From Plutella xylostella (Eukaryota; Arthropoda; Insecta; Lepidoptera; Plutellidae), in assembly GCF_932276165.1 (NCBI RefSeq), contig NC_063982.1, positions 79,501 to 143,500 on the forward strand: a stretch of DNA of 64,000 nucleotides, given 5' to 3'. Numbering within the stretch: the first letter of the stretch is position 1; the number at the start of each line of letters is the position of its first letter. This document shows positions 32,000 to 43,775 of the stretch, piece by piece. Both the position numbers and the translations under genes were made by a program. A model generated the notes under the pieces. That model saw nothing but the letters and a program-made list of their open reading frames with translations. It was not told where the DNA came from and ran no database searches.

Positions 32000-34683
32000 A
32001 AGGGTCTCCGTGATAAAGTGCGAAAGTGCGCGTATATCTGCTATAAAAATAGTGCTATCGAATCGTGTGCTCTTAGTGTTCTCTGTTTACATGCCGACGG
32101 ACTCGGCCGAGAACCTACCTGTGTTTACGGAGTGTTTAGGTGAGATCGCAGCTATAGTGGATGAGTGTAACATAGACTCGGTAATTATACTCGGTGACTT
32201 AAATGCAAACTGTGGGGACCGGTTCGGTAACGAACTAATGGATTTTTGTTCGGAACAAAAGTGGCGCTGTGCAGATATAGAAGTGCTGGGACTCTCGTCA
32301 GGCACATATACGTACGTAAGTGACGTTCATGGTACTAGAAGTTGGTTGGATCACTGCCTAGTGTCGGAGGCTATGTGGAAAACTGTAACGGACGCTAAGG
32401 TACATTATAATGTTTATTGGTCTGACCATTTCCCGTTAGAGATTACATGTAACATCAATGTACTAGTAAATAAGACTGAGTGTGGGAGGGGCTCGAAGTG
32501 TAACTCAGTTATTTGGGGTGAAAGAAGCCCGGAGCAAATAGAATTGTTTAAGAATTATTGTCATAACAAATTAAGAGATATAGATTTTCCAGTGGAATTT
32601 AGGTGCTGTGCTGGTAAACTTTGTAGTGACGTAAGTCATAAGGTTGTTATAGATAAAATGTATTCTAATATTGTTAGTATATTGTCTGATGCGGCTGTCC
32701 ATAATCATGGCAAAGTAGCTCCACATAAAAGGAATCATATAGTTGGGTGGAACAAACATGTGAGGCAGGTTCACTCGGAGGCTCGACTTAGGTTTTTAGA
32801 CTGGGCTATGCACGGAAAACCTAAAACGGGACCTATCTATTCCGCTATGATAAGTACTAAAAAAGTTTTTAAACAAAAATTGAAATGGTGTCAAGATAAT
32901 GCTGAACAGATTAAAATGGACATAATAGCTTCCCACCACGACAGCAAAAACTTTGGCCAATTCTGGAAGCAGACTAGTAAACTGAACCCTAGGTCGAGTC
33001 TCCCGGTGAGTGTAGGGGGCGTTAGTGAGCCTGAACAAATTACCGAGTTGTTTAAAAACCATTTTAGGGTAAAATCATCTCTGAACACGCCAGGTGACTC
33101 ATCATTGTCCCGAGTGCCCACCACAGATACTCCCCATATCAGTTTTACCGCTAAAGAAGTAGCTTCGGTTATAAAGAGCATGACGCGTGGTAAATCGCCT
33201 GGGCATGACTCGCTCAGCATTGAACACTTGCAACATGCAGGTGTTCACTTGCCCAGAGTACTCGCCATGCTTCTTTCTTTCTGTGTTGGCCACTCCTACA
33301 TGCCTGAGGACATGATGAAGACCCTGGTAGTGCCAATAGTTAAAAACAGGACAGGGGATGCCTCAGATGTTAATAACTATAGGCCCATTTCGTTGGCCAC
33401 CATAGTTGCAAAAGTGATGGACAGTATGCTAGACAAACAGCTAGACAAACACCTGCATCTTCATGATGCCCAGTTCGGATTCAGATCTGGGCTATCTACA
33501 GAGACAGCAATACTTTGTCTCAAGCATACTGTCCGTTACTATACGGACAGGAAAACACCCGTATACGCTTGTTTTCTTGACTTGTCCAAGGCCTTCGATC
33601 TGGTGTCCTATAGTAAGTTATGGCAAAAGCTGTACGAGGACTCAACGCTGCCTGGAGAGTTCATTGATATACTGAAATATTGGTATGGGCACCAAAATAA
33701 CATGGTGAGATGGGCAGGCTCGCTATCCGAACCATACAGGCTGGAGTGCGGGGTGAGGCAGGGCGGATTGAGCTCTCCCAAACTTTTTTGCCTGTATGTG
33801 AATCGGCCGATCGAGGAGCTCAGCAATGCCATGGTCGGATGCTCAATTGGTGGGAAATTTGTAAATTATATTAGTTATGCAGATGACATGGTATTGCTGT
33901 GCCCCTCGATCAGCGCTCTCATGAAACTGCTGAGCATTTGTGAGTCGTATGCGGAGGCTCATGGCCTCAGGTACAACGCGAAAAAGAGTGAGTTGCTTGT
34001 TTTCAAGGCTGGTACTAAATATTACCCTGATATACCTGAAGTCACTCTGAGCGGCACTCCTCTTAAAGTCGTACCGCGATTTAAGTACCTGGGGCACTGG
34101 GTATCCGAGTCGCAATCAGATGATTGGGACATTGAGAGGGAGCGTAGGGCGTTGGCAGTCAGAAGTAACATGCTGATCCGTAGGTTTGCAAGATGAGCAC
34201 AGAGTGTAAAAGTAACATTATTTAGGGCCTATTGCCAATCCTTTTACACTTGCGCCCTGTGGATCAGCTTTACTCAAAAGGCTTACAACGCCCTACGCGT
34301 TCAATATAATAATGCGCTCAGGATGCTGTTGGGGCTGCCGCGGTACTGCAGCGCGTCAGGGATGTTCGCCGAGGCACACACTGATGGATTTCATGCCATC
34401 ATGAGGAAGCGAGTAGCCTCCCTGATGCAGCGGGTGCGTGCCAGCACCAACGGCCTCCTGACCACTATAGCAGAGAGAGTAGACAGTCCGCTGCTACGAT
34501 CTTTGATGTGTGCACATGTTATGCCATGTAAATGGGCGGCTAAATAATTTGCCAATTTAATTATTATATTTCATTTTAATTTAATTTAATTTAATACCAT
34601 TACTAACATAATTTTTTAAGTTCATTGTTACTAACAAAATATGGATCAATCCGAAATAAATGATTTATTATTATTATTATTAT
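32000..34683 (+). mobile_element. 5'-truncated LINE: endonuclease and reverse transcriptase
   Basis: The frame from about 32,010 holds the later part of an apurinic-type endonuclease (VIILGDLNANCGDRFGNE, then WSDHFPLEI) and a reverse transcriptase with NYRPISLATIVAKVMDS, QFGFRSGLSTETAI, FLDLSKAFD, VRQGGLSSPKLF and YADDMVLL. An in-frame TGA at 34,194-34,196 stops the ORF, but the same frame stays open to 34,547 and encodes the LINE C-terminus, so one nonsense change is the only lesion seen. It ends in a TTATTATTATTATTATTATA tail near 34,683. The 5' side is cut exactly where the Gypsy repeat ends (31,999). The layout fits CR1/Jockey-superfamily LINEs. Confidence 0.88.
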
Positions 34684-34769
34684 AACTAAATATATATTTT
34701 TTGGTGAAAGATAATGTTAATATAAAACTCATCATAAGTACAAACATGTTCAACTTTTGGACCAATTTT

Positions 34770-36970
34770 AATTTGTTATGACAATAATTCTTAAACAATT
34801 CTATTTGCTCCGGGCTTCTTTCACCCCAAATAACTGAGTTACACTTCGAGCCCCTCCCACACTCAGTCTTATTTACTAGTACATTGATGTTACATGTAAT
34901 CTCTAACGGGAAATGGTCAGACCAATAAACATTATAATGTACCTTAGCGTCCGTTACAGTTTTCCACATAGCCTCCGACACTAGGCAGTGATCCAACCAA
35001 CTTCTAGTACCATGAACGTCACTTACGTACGTATATGTGCCTGACGAGAGTCCCAGCACTTCTATATCTGCACAGCGCCACTTTTGTTCCGAACAAAAAT
35101 CCATTAGTTCGTTACCGAACCGGTCCCCACAGTTTGCATTTAAGTCACCGAGTATAATTACCGAGTCTATGTTACACTCATCCACTATAGCTGCGATCTC
35201 ACCTAAACACTCCGTAAACACAGGTAGGTTCTCGGCCGAGTCCGTCGGCATGTAAACAGAGAACACTAAGAGCACACGATTCGATAGCACTATTTTTATA
35301 GCAGATATACGCGCACTTTCGCACTTTATCACGGAGACCGATTTAAATAGGCTTTTCCTCCAGAGCAAAGCCACACCACCATACGGTCTCCCACGAAGTA
35401 TGCCACCGCCCGTATCAACGGCCGATTTCCCCGTGTACTCGAACTCCGAATCAATGCTGCCTAGAAATGGGACATCATGTGGCAGCAGCCACGTCTCCTG
35501 CAGGGCTATGATATCAGCTGTTTGACAAAGGGATCTCACGCATTCGACTGAGCGGGTCACTGACTTACAATTAAAACTAATGCATTTAATGTTATCTTGT
35601 ATCTTAACCATTAATGAATTAGTTACAAGTCTCGTCATTTGACCTTATTTTCTCCTTATTTTCATACATTTCCCTGTTAAAATAAATAAATCGACGGAAT
35701 CGTATGTCCTCAGGCCACAAATCGTCATCGAGAAACAGAGGTAACTTAGCTTGTGGTACAAACACTTTATAAGCGTCATAGCGTTTCTGTTTTTTCATAT
35801 TAATCTTTTTCATGGTCACAGATACACCCGTTTTTTCCTGTATATATTCAATTATATCTTCATCTTTCGTTTCTTTATCCACATTGTAGATATAAAGGGG
35901 GACTTTAATACCCGCAGCTTTGAATTTTCCTTCAGGTTGTGGAATAGCCTTGCCCTTGGATCCCTCAATGCGATTTCTCAGCCGCTTTCTCTGCACTAGC
36001 TCCCATTCAGAATTGTTTTTCTTGTCCCCTTCTCTGGTATTACTGTCAATAACGATGTCCGCTAGCGTTTTTGACTTGGGCCGCACGTCAATATTTGGTA
36101 TTCGTTGTTGCTGCTCTGTCTCACTCGCACCCGTGTTAGATATTGCTACTATTTCTTTCCCCGCGCTGACGCATGCTTGCTGCGCGACTGTGTCTAGCGC
36201 CGGCGAAACTGGACGTTGTGTCATAGTCAATTTGGGCGATAATTCGTTTTGCAAGCAGGATAATTCATCTGTTCCGGTTAAAACATCGCTCTTATTTACA
36301 AGGTCGTTAGATGCAGAACAGCCTGTAGGAGTAGGTGATGTGTTTTCTACGATGTGCGGTAAACCAAACGGTCCACTGTCGAAACAAAAGCTGTCCATTT
36401 TACCGCTACCTCCTCTTTTGTTCTTATTTATATTCTGATCAAAATTATTTGTATACGATGCTTGTTTCAGATGATTAACCTCGTCATTAAACTGTTCTTG
36501 AGTCACATATGTATCCTTTATATTTCGTATCTCGCTCTGCAGTACCAGGATATCCTTTAGTAATCTCGTCGCATCCAAATGGTCAAACGTTACCGGCGGA
36601 AGTTTGTACAGATCTTTTGCTACAAATATAGGAACGAGATCATGATGTAATCGCTTGAATACTGATATAATATCATACAGCTCACGCTCAGATTTGCCAG
36701 TTCCTTTTCGTACTATGTTCCTCTGCGTTGATGCAATGGAGTCAAAAAGGAGTTTTTTTGCAGCTTGAATGTCTTTCTTCTCGAAGCCTGTAGTGCACAC
36801 TCTCACTAAGCTCTCCTCGTCCATAACTTGCACTTGATTTTGTACGAACGCAAGTACTTCACAAATCACTATATTACAAGATTTACACTTTATCACGTTA
36901 GAGGCCATTGCTCTTGACATGAGTCACCGTAAATACGTCCGGTCATTAGCGCGAGCGCACGGAATGCTCA
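34770..36970 (-). mobile_element. 3'-truncated inverted copy of the same LINE: ORF1 plus endonuclease
   Basis: It carries the 5' half of the same LINE. ORF1 (36,920 to 35,619) is followed by ORF2 start MTRLVTNSLM at 35,638, overlapping the end of ORF1 by 20 bp. The endonuclease contains CISFNCKSVTRSVECVRSLC and IIALQETWLLPHDVP. Its last 565 bp (about 34,770-35,336) are an almost exact inverted duplicate of 32,005-32,570. The LINE sequence stops at CATAACAAATT. The 5' end is near 36,970 (CTGAGCATTCCGTGCGCTCG). Confidence 0.85.
35619..36920 (-). CDS. LINE ORF1 protein
   Basis: The protein is 433 residues, or 429 if the second Met is used. It has a CKSCNIVICEVL cysteine pair near the N-terminus, a helical region with ATRLLKDILVLQSEIRNIKD that could form a coiled coil, a polar middle, and a C-terminal domain with VPLYIYNVDKETKDEDIIEY and LWPEDIRFRRFIYFNREM. 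That C-terminal arrangement is typical of ORF1 proteins of CR1-like insect LINEs, which bind the LINE RNA. No CCHC knuckle is seen. The frame is intact. Confidence 0.75.
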   Translation of the reverse strand: MSRAMASNVIKCKSCNIVICEVLAFVQNQVQVMDEESLVRVCTTGFEKKDIQAAKKLLFDSIASTQRNIVRKGTGKSERELYDIISVFKRLHHDLVPIFVAKDLYKLPPVTFDHLDATRLLKDILVLQSEIRNIKDTYVTQEQFNDEVNHLKQASYTNNFDQNINKNKRGGSGKMDSFCFDSGPFGLPHIVENTSPTPTGCSASNDLVNKSDVLTGTDELSCLQNELSPKLTMTQRPVSPALDTVAQQACVSAGKEIVAISNTGASETEQQQRIPNIDVRPKSKTLADIVIDSNTREGDKKNNSEWELVQRKRLRNRIEGSKGKAIPQPEGKFKAAGIKVPLYIYNVDKETKDEDIIEYIQEKTGVSVTMKKINMKKQKRYDAYKVFVPQAKLPLFLDDDLWPEDIRFRRFIYFNREMYENKEKIRSNDETCN

Positions 36971-37774
36971 GTTATACGATGAATAAAAACATTTGTCTTT
37001 GAATAAGATAAATGAATGTACCTTAACTTACTTTCTATGTTTTTTTCTTACAGCGAAAACTTCAGCTCAGCCGTCTTCTGTCAATGCCAATAAGTACAGG
37101 ACATACCAGAAAAAAATCACGAATTTAAGAAGAGATATTTATCGGCTACGAAAAAGTGGCCAATCCTTCAAGGCTCGGCTTGCACAAGCTGAAAAGCTGT
37201 ATAGAAAAAGCAGTTATAAAAAATTAATCAAAGACATGACACCACAGGCAAAATTGTTTACCTCCATGCAGTTGCAAACAAAAAAAAAAACAGAAGGGAC
37301 GACGTTTTCGCCTAGAAGAGAAAGTTTTATCTTTATCTTTATTTAAGAGAAGTCCGAAATGTTACGCTTTAATGAGAAAATATTTTACTTTACCATCAAC
37401 AAAATGCCTAAAAAGACTATTGTCAGTTATCAAATTAAATTCTGGCACCAACAAAATAATATATGCAAAATTGAAAAAGGTCGTCAAAGATTTGCCTCGT
37501 GAGGACAAATTATGTACCCTTATCTTTGACGAAATGTCTCTAACACCACAAGTGCATTATGATGCTTCTAGTGATAAATTAAAAGGATTTGCTTCTCATG
37601 GAAAACAGAAACTAGCAAACCATGCATTGGTGTTTATGGTGAAAGGCATCAAAAAGAAATTTAAACAGCCAGTCGCATACTATTTTACAAGTGACATCAA
37701 CAAAACCGAACTAAAACAAGTCATATGCGACGTAATAAAGAATGTCCAAGCAACGGGGTTGACAATTTTATGTA

Positions 37775-38920
37775 TAGTGCCACAATCTTATCTGTTCCGG
37801 TGGCGACTTCGCTGTGATCGAATCCAGTGATGCCATCGATTAAATTTTGCCTATTTCTGGTTTAAACGAAAATGCATTTCTGCTATTTCCTATTGTTATA
37901 ATTAGGTACATTCATAAGTATAGATAAATCGAAATATAGGGTCGATAGTAAATGAAAGAGGATATAATATATCAAACGACATTTGTTGTATGGAAAATTT
38001 GTCCACGGCGAACAGAAATAAAATTAGTTCTGATTATGTTCTGATATAGGAGATTTAATCTAGATTACAATGGTATAGGTAATATATGTGGGTCGTGGGA
38101 ATAAAAGATACGACTTAAAAAAAACTATTAATTATTATTTTTGAACACTTTATTTAACATTTTTAAAGTAAATAGAAACAAGAGCATACAATTAAAAGAA
38201 ATTCAGACAGTGTGCAAAGGTTAATTCATCATCATCATCATCACGACCCATTACGTCCCCACTGCTGGTGCACGGGTCTCCTTCCAAAGGCTAATTGCCA
38301 AAAAGCAATTTCTTTCAGCCAACTCTTGATAGGTTGGGAAAACAATGACATGTCATAAATCATCATTATTTCGTCTAAAATCGCTGCAGGTGCGAGAAAT
38401 TCTTCTTGGTATACTGCATAAGATTTAAAGTATCATGTCATGTCCTCAAACCTGTAATCAAAGAAAAATAAAGATTATATACTTTTCATCACGAGTATCA
38501 CGACTATTCACGACCCATCCCGTCCCCACTGCTGGGGCACGGGCCTCTCCGCTCTCGGGAAAATATTTAATAAAATTACATTGAGTATATGGGTAAAATT
38601 ATTCGTCATATTTGGCAACACTAACCTGTAGCCGCTGCAACTCGTTCTTCCAATTTTTCAAACGGAATTAAAGGCGCCTGAATATGTTATTCTTCCTGCA
38701 TAAAAGCCAATATATATAGTACTACTTTTCTTGCATCACATTACAGCGCTTTTGGGATTATTTCACCCAGAAAATCACAAAACAAATTAAATAACGTAGC
38801 GTCAGCCTCTTCGCAGAAATTGACAACTCAAATAACGCACAGAGTATGAAATGACGTTTGACAATGACGTCTCGTTAGTTGCACATTTTGACCACCGGAA
38901 CAGATAAGATTGTGGCACTA
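37775..38920. mobile_element. TA-target element with TAGTGCCACAA termini (copy 2), inside P-like transposase C
   Basis: The termini TAGTGCCACAATCTTATCTG (both ends) extend through TTCCGGTGG as 29-bp perfect inverted repeats, with TA at 37,773-37,774 and 38,921-38,922. Excising it and one TA restores the transposase frame at a CDQ-type motif, which proves the insertion. It is 1,146 bp and AT-rich, with no transposase. It contains two lepidopteran repeat words of the CCCACTGCTGGTGCACGGGT type near 38,255 and 38,525. A short relative is at 7,121-7,477. Confidence 0.85.
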
Positions 38921-40460
38921 TACGGTGTGTGACCAGAGCACAGTCAATACAAGCGCTGTCAATGAGCTTGTGACTGAAACAAGGGCAAAATATTTAAGAA
39001 TTGAGAAAGAAATAAAACATGATTTTTTTGAAATAAATAATAAAAAAATCATTCCCTTTTATGACGTCCCACATTTATTAAAAGGGTTAAGAAACAATTT
39101 GTTGACCAAAGATATGATATATAATGATCCAGAAGACCCAAAAAAACAAAAGATGATTAAGTGGGAGTACTTGCAACTTTTGTATGCTGCCGACAAAACT
39201 TTTGGAGAACTCCGGTGCCTACAAAAATTAACAGAAGAACATGTGGATCCGGCAAAAATAAAAAAAATGCGTGTAAAGACAGCGGCGCAAATATTCAGCC
39301 ACAGCGTAGCAGTTGCGACGGAGCACTTGACGGCCAGGGGTGATCTGCCGGAAAGGTGCAGGGATTTAATAAGCCTCTTTCTTTTGGTCGACAATTTATT
39401 TGACTCTCTTAATTGTAGTACATTCCATGTGCCCAATGGTAAAACGTATAAAGGGCCAGTTAGAAAAAATTCACCCCATCACCAGTTGTGGCAAAAAGCC
39501 ATAAAAGTTTTTAAGACAGTAAAGTTTGTCACAAAGAAAAAAGACGGAAATAAAATCAGGATTACTGAAACGGTCGTGCCATCAATAAAAAATTTCATTA
39601 AAACCATTGAAGGAATGCAAGAGCTGTGGAAAATGCTGTGTCAAAATTATTATTTTGATTACATGTTAACAAGAAACTTTAACCAGGACCCAGTCGAAAA
39701 TTTCTTCGGGAATATTAGAAGTTTAGGAGCCAGGAATGTTTCTCCCAATACTATTGGATTCGAAGGAGCATTTAAGGCATTATTGCTAAATAATTATAAC
39801 TCGCCCCATTCTCTTCAGGCTAATTGTGAAGAGGATGACAACAAATGTCTCCAAACGCTGGACTTCTTCTTCAAAGAAAATAAAAATTCTCCTGATAAGC
39901 CTGATGTACCCGAAGAAATCGAAGTTCCCTTCAGAGATGAGTTTGTCCATGAAATTAACGAAGGAGAACGTGATTTAGGACAGGGGGCATACGTCTGCGG
40001 CTGGGTCCTGTCAAAGTGTTTAAAATTAATAATTAAAAATTGTAAAACTTGCAAAAACGATGTTTTAGGTCAACAAGATCATCATAATAATAGCTATATA
40101 TTAGCCAAAGAATATTATAAAAATAAAAAATGGCTCAATTATCCTTCTCTTGAGCTGAGTCAATGTTTTAAAGAAATACAAAGCGTGTGTGTTTCACATT
40201 TTAAAAAAAATGCTCCAAGAGTACAGGTAAAAAACACTATTAAAATGTACACAGATATTTTTGTGTCATTTCCATTTAAATGTGAAACACATAAAGATAA
40301 TCTAAAAAAGAAATTTGAAGATTTAACTATCAATGTCCTTTTATATAGTTGGTGCAGATCCATAAATATGATTTTGTCTGGAAAATTAACATATACTGGT
40401 GATGATGAGATGAAATCTTTCGCCCAAGAATATTATAATAAACATAAACATTTTAAAAAC

Positions 40461-40560
40461 GGCGGTAGCTCAGTCGGATAAGCGCCTGCTTCTCACGTTA
40501 GAGGTGCTAGTTCGAATCCCGGCGCTGACATGTACCAATGAGTTCTTTGAATTTAAGAGG
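40461..40560 (+). mobile_element. tRNA-headed SINE truncating P-like transposase C
   Basis: GGCGGTAGCTCAGTCGGATA begins a tRNA-like head with the B box AGTTCGAATCCCG, followed by CTGACATGTACCAATGAGTT. The transposase frame runs into it and ends with residues GGSSVG and a stop provided by the SINE. The family is shared with 63,161 and, on the minus strand, 23,398. Confidence 0.8.
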
Positions 40561-40982
40561 AGAGTATACCTTCGCGATTCTAGCGAACAAGGTATTTAGG
40601 AAAACATTTGCTATCGCTTGTGCTCTCATGCCCCGGGTACGGGTGCGATAGAGATGCACTGGAGCTCGCGACTGACAATAGATACTTTTCTTGATGAAAT
40701 TCTGGTTTCGGGAGAAAACGTTTTACACTAACTAAATATTTACTTGATGTCAATCGCTTCAGCATAATATATTCAAATCTGTTCAGTAGGTAGTTTTAAT
40801 ATTAGTTAGGAAGGATGAAAGCAATTAAAAAAAAGACGAACCGTTTCAAAATACCGTTTCACTGCCTGGAACGGACGCACCGTTTCCCAATTCCGGTAAA
40901 AGAAGACTCGTCACTAAACCCGTGCCAAGTACGCCACGAGACGACTGGTACTGGCGACGGTAACGTTAAAATACTTACACTA

Positions 40983-41127
40983 AGGGCCCCTTGCACCAAC
41001 ATATTAAATGTAGATTTAGTGTCAAATCTCGATTTAAGAAACGTCAATCCATATAAAATTTGACACTAATTTAATCGAGATTTAACACTAAATCTAGATT
41101 TAATATGTTTCTGCAAGTGGCTCTAAA
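40983..41127. mobile_element. MITE with AGGGCC/AGAGCC termini
   Basis: The left end AGGGCCCCTTGCACCAACAT and the right end (reverse complement AGAGCCACTTGCAGAAACAT) start inverted repeats of about 60 bp rich in AAATCTAGATTTAGTG words. It is 145 bp and non-coding. It lies downstream of P-like gene C. Sequence between it and 41,340 shows only a loosely repeated ATAAACTTTATCT word. Confidence 0.75.
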
Positions 41128-41345
41128 TTGTAGTTCAGACGACGACACTGGCACTTGTTCGCTATCATAACAAATTATATAAACTTTATCTTGTGTATCA
41201 ATAAAAACGGAAATTGCATGAAACAAAACAAGTCACGGGAGACCGTTGTAACGCATCCTATCAATATAAACTTTATCTCTATATAGATAAAGACGGGAAT
41301 TGCAATATTATAAAACCGGTGCCAGACGACACTGCTTTGAAAACA

Positions 41346-41632
41346 ATACCCGTATCATGAAAATTCGAACTAACGAATAGAATCGAATGCGAGTGCGACT
41401 ATTGTCAACTTGACAGCACTTTCGAACACTTTTTACCTTTCGAATGAGTTTCGAAAAGAATGACCACAGAGTACATGATATTATTCTGACAATGACCTAT
41501 GGAATGATAGCTGTCAAACTTTCGCAAATCTGTACACCGCAATACACCGCCATTTTGTTGTTGACAGGTTGACAGCACTTTCGAATAGACTATCGAATAG
41601 AATATGCTGCGGTTTTTCATGATACGGGTACA
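41346..41632. mobile_element. MITE with TACCCGTATCATGAAAA termini
   Basis: TACCCGTATCATGAAAATTC on the left is mirrored by the right end (TTTTTCATGATACGGGTA). The interior has repeated TTGACAGCACTTTCGAA words in the same orientation at about 41,409 and 41,570. It may be TA-flanked. From 41,640 to 42,050 I recognise only a short lepidopteran-type word (ACCAACCCGCAGTGGGCTAG). Confidence 0.7.
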
Positions 41633-42054
41633 GGTGATCGATACGGAAACACGAGACGAGACTCGTCATCGAAAAATACAGGGACGAGTGGGTCGTGAAC
41701 TCTATTCATAACAACGTAACGTAGGTAATGCGCGAAAAGCAACGAAAGTCAAAATGTAACAATTAACTTTACTGTTAAAATCACCGTTAACCAGCAGTTA
41801 TTGCCAACTCTACCACCAACCCGCAGTGGGCTAGCGTGGCCGTGGTGGTAAATGTTCCAAGCTTAGGAAGGTAGTTTAGACCTTGGAGATATGCACAAAA
41901 GTTCCAGTCGAGAGAGCCAGGTGCTGGTACTTGCTAACATCCCCACAAAGAATAGATACAAAATTAAAATAAGAAATTATAATACTTTTAAATATTTTAT
42001 GTAAATATTTATTGAAATCAATTTTTTTAAATATTTAAATAAATTTTATATTAT

Positions 42055-42431
42055 ATAATAATTTGATTTTTTATTTATTGTTGCATGCATCTAAAGTATT
42101 ATTGTTGTTAGTTTTTACATTAATTAAGCTAATAAATCTAACTGTTGTGTGAATGTAGTAACTATGCTAAGGCAAAACTGCCTTATTTCACAAGTGACAC
42201 ACCAGATAGTTGCTTTTATTAACTTCAATCTTTAAGCTAACGAATGAAATATGCCAACCTACGCAATACAATATCTATACCTACAGCAAATTTGCAAATT
42301 GCAACACCCTGTATATGCAAATTGCAACACTCTGTATATGTGTATGTACAATGAGGATGTGTATTAAAAAGAGATGGCGCTGGCGCTCAGTATGACGTAT
42401 AGAGTATGACAAAAAAGTCCTCGAGACGGTA
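42055..42431 (+). repeat. 3' terminal region of P-like element C
   Basis: Stretches such as TTTTATTTATTGTTGCATG, AACTGTTGTGTG and CAGTATGACGTATAGAGTAT run in the same order in remnant A (16,260-16,670). Removing the insertion at 42,432-43,775 joins this to TTTATTTTTTCTCTATGG at about 43,790, again as in remnant A. This marks the distal part of a common P-like element downstream of the transposase. Confidence 0.6.
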
Positions 42432-43775
42432 TAGCTGAACATAAAAGAGTAGAGAATAATTGAGGGCGTGGCAATCTAAGAAAGTGGCCACACTATTATA
42501 GTATAGAAAACGGACAAAAGTATCACGATACTTTAGCAGAAAAAATCAAAACGAGAAATGTTTCAAATATTTACTAATTATAAAATGCCACTTTTTGGGG
42601 AGGTTTATGTTAAGAGAAGAAATTAGTAGGGGAGAGGGGGGCAGACTTGAATGAATTTCATTAAATCAAATCAACTGTAACTTTTATTTCATTGTGTATT
42701 TCATAATGTTTTTTGCACTGAAACACGTGTTGGTTATCCCATTATGTAATTACTATAGGAGAAAAGTGTATCACACATCGATATTTTATTACAGTTTTTT
42801 CTTGCTCAGGAAAAAGTTCAAATGTGCCCCGGCAATTCTTCTAAAACTGTGTTTACCGATTTTCCTGCAACAAATTATTTAATTGGTCAGAAAAGCAGTG
42901 ACTTGCAAATTACGAGTATTATATCTGGGGAATTTATACCGACTCTTACACTGAGTTGCAGAAAGGATCTTTAAGTTAATGTCGGCATTAAATGTATTGT
43001 TGCCTTGCTTTGACAGTATACGGACAGAAAGAGACAGACATAGATTGAATGTCCACATTAGCTTAAAGTCCCTTTCTGCAACTCGGCATTACATATTTTT
43101 ACAATAGGTACTCTAACACGGAGAGAGCGACACACATAGACACCTACAGCTGTAAAACTTATCGATACCCTTTTTGAGTCGGGGGTTAGTAAAAAAGTAT
43201 CTAGACCTGATGTTTTAACAACATTAGCATCCAGACCCTGATGTCATGTAACGTTTGACACTAGTATTTTCTAACCTCTATAAGAATAACAAATACACAT
43301 TGAAAGGCATTCTATTACATCAAAATAGTACTTTTTTACAAGAAATATAAGCAATGTATGTTAATGTTTAGAAATTAAGTACCTACTCACCAGTATAAAA
43401 CGCTGCTCTTTCATAAACATCGTATATATTGACTAATACTTCTCCAGCCTCATTCTCCGCCAAACATCGTAGGTAAACGCTGTAAATCATCTGTCAATGA
43501 TCTGTCTAGCTTCGCTGCGAATGGTTTTATTCATTTTCACTTCGTGAACAAACTCAACAATCCACAAAACTCCAAAATTAAGCAAAATTCGATTTGTTTA
43601 TACAGGAACAGGGCGAGTTTGACATTCAAACCATAGAAACAGACCACAAATCACAAGTTTTTTTTTATTGCCAGGTTTAAATCTGTTTAGTTCCAAAAAC
43701 ATTAATCTCTACTCTTTTGTGTTCAGCTCAAGGACTTTGTATATATAACATAATACAAAGTCCTTGGTTCAGCTA
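42432..43775 (-). mobile_element. TA-target DNA transposon derivative (copy B) with two nested inserts
   Basis: It has the same termini (TAGCTGAACATAAAAGAGT and TAGCTGAAC) and interior as 4,027-5,190, flanked by TA at 42,430-42,431 and 43,776-43,777. Nested inside are a MITE at about 42,951-43,089 with ends CTGAGTTGCAGAAAGG and CCGAGTTGCAGAAAGG, and a 38-bp hairpin at 43,729-43,766 whose arms are CAAGGACTTTGTAT. The transposase-like exon has an 11-bp duplication. It interrupts the 3' region of P-like element C. Confidence 0.8.

Larger units (their letters stand above)
21351..40460 (+). pseudogene. P-element/THAP9-like transposase gene C, multi-exon, broken by nested insertions
   Basis: Exon 1 (21351-21387) encodes MPKPCVFGCATN and ends at GTAAGT. 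Exon 2 (24826-25026) completes the THAP domain with HSFPNPRRFRQHFNAW, VCDAH and NLAIPSL. A possible exon from 25,102 has an in-frame TGA at 25,155. The transposase resumes at 37,054 after TTCTTACAG with a coiled-coil-like basic stretch. A frameshift falls in an 11-A run at 37,280-37,290. The catalytic region begins with LIFDEM (about 37,530), is cut by a 1,146-bp TA element, and resumes at 38,923 with CDQSTVN, YDVPHLLKGLRNNL and NQDPVENFFGNIRSLGARN. The frame ends in a SINE at 40,461. The length and conserved acidic motifs suggest it was functional fairly recently. Exon 1 and part of intron 1 also occur in block 2. Confidence 0.85.

Noticed and set aside
32000..36970. Twin-priming inversion as the origin of the inverted LINE halves
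   Set aside because: Twin priming places the inverted 5' part upstream of the 3' part and does not duplicate 565 bp. Here the inverted part lies beyond the 3' tail and overlaps the other half.
40461..40530. tRNA-like sequences at 13,364, 23,398, 28,482, 40,461, 55,066 and 63,161 as functional tRNA genes
   Set aside because: They have A and B boxes but lack proper acceptor and anticodon stems, and they continue into conserved SINE bodies.
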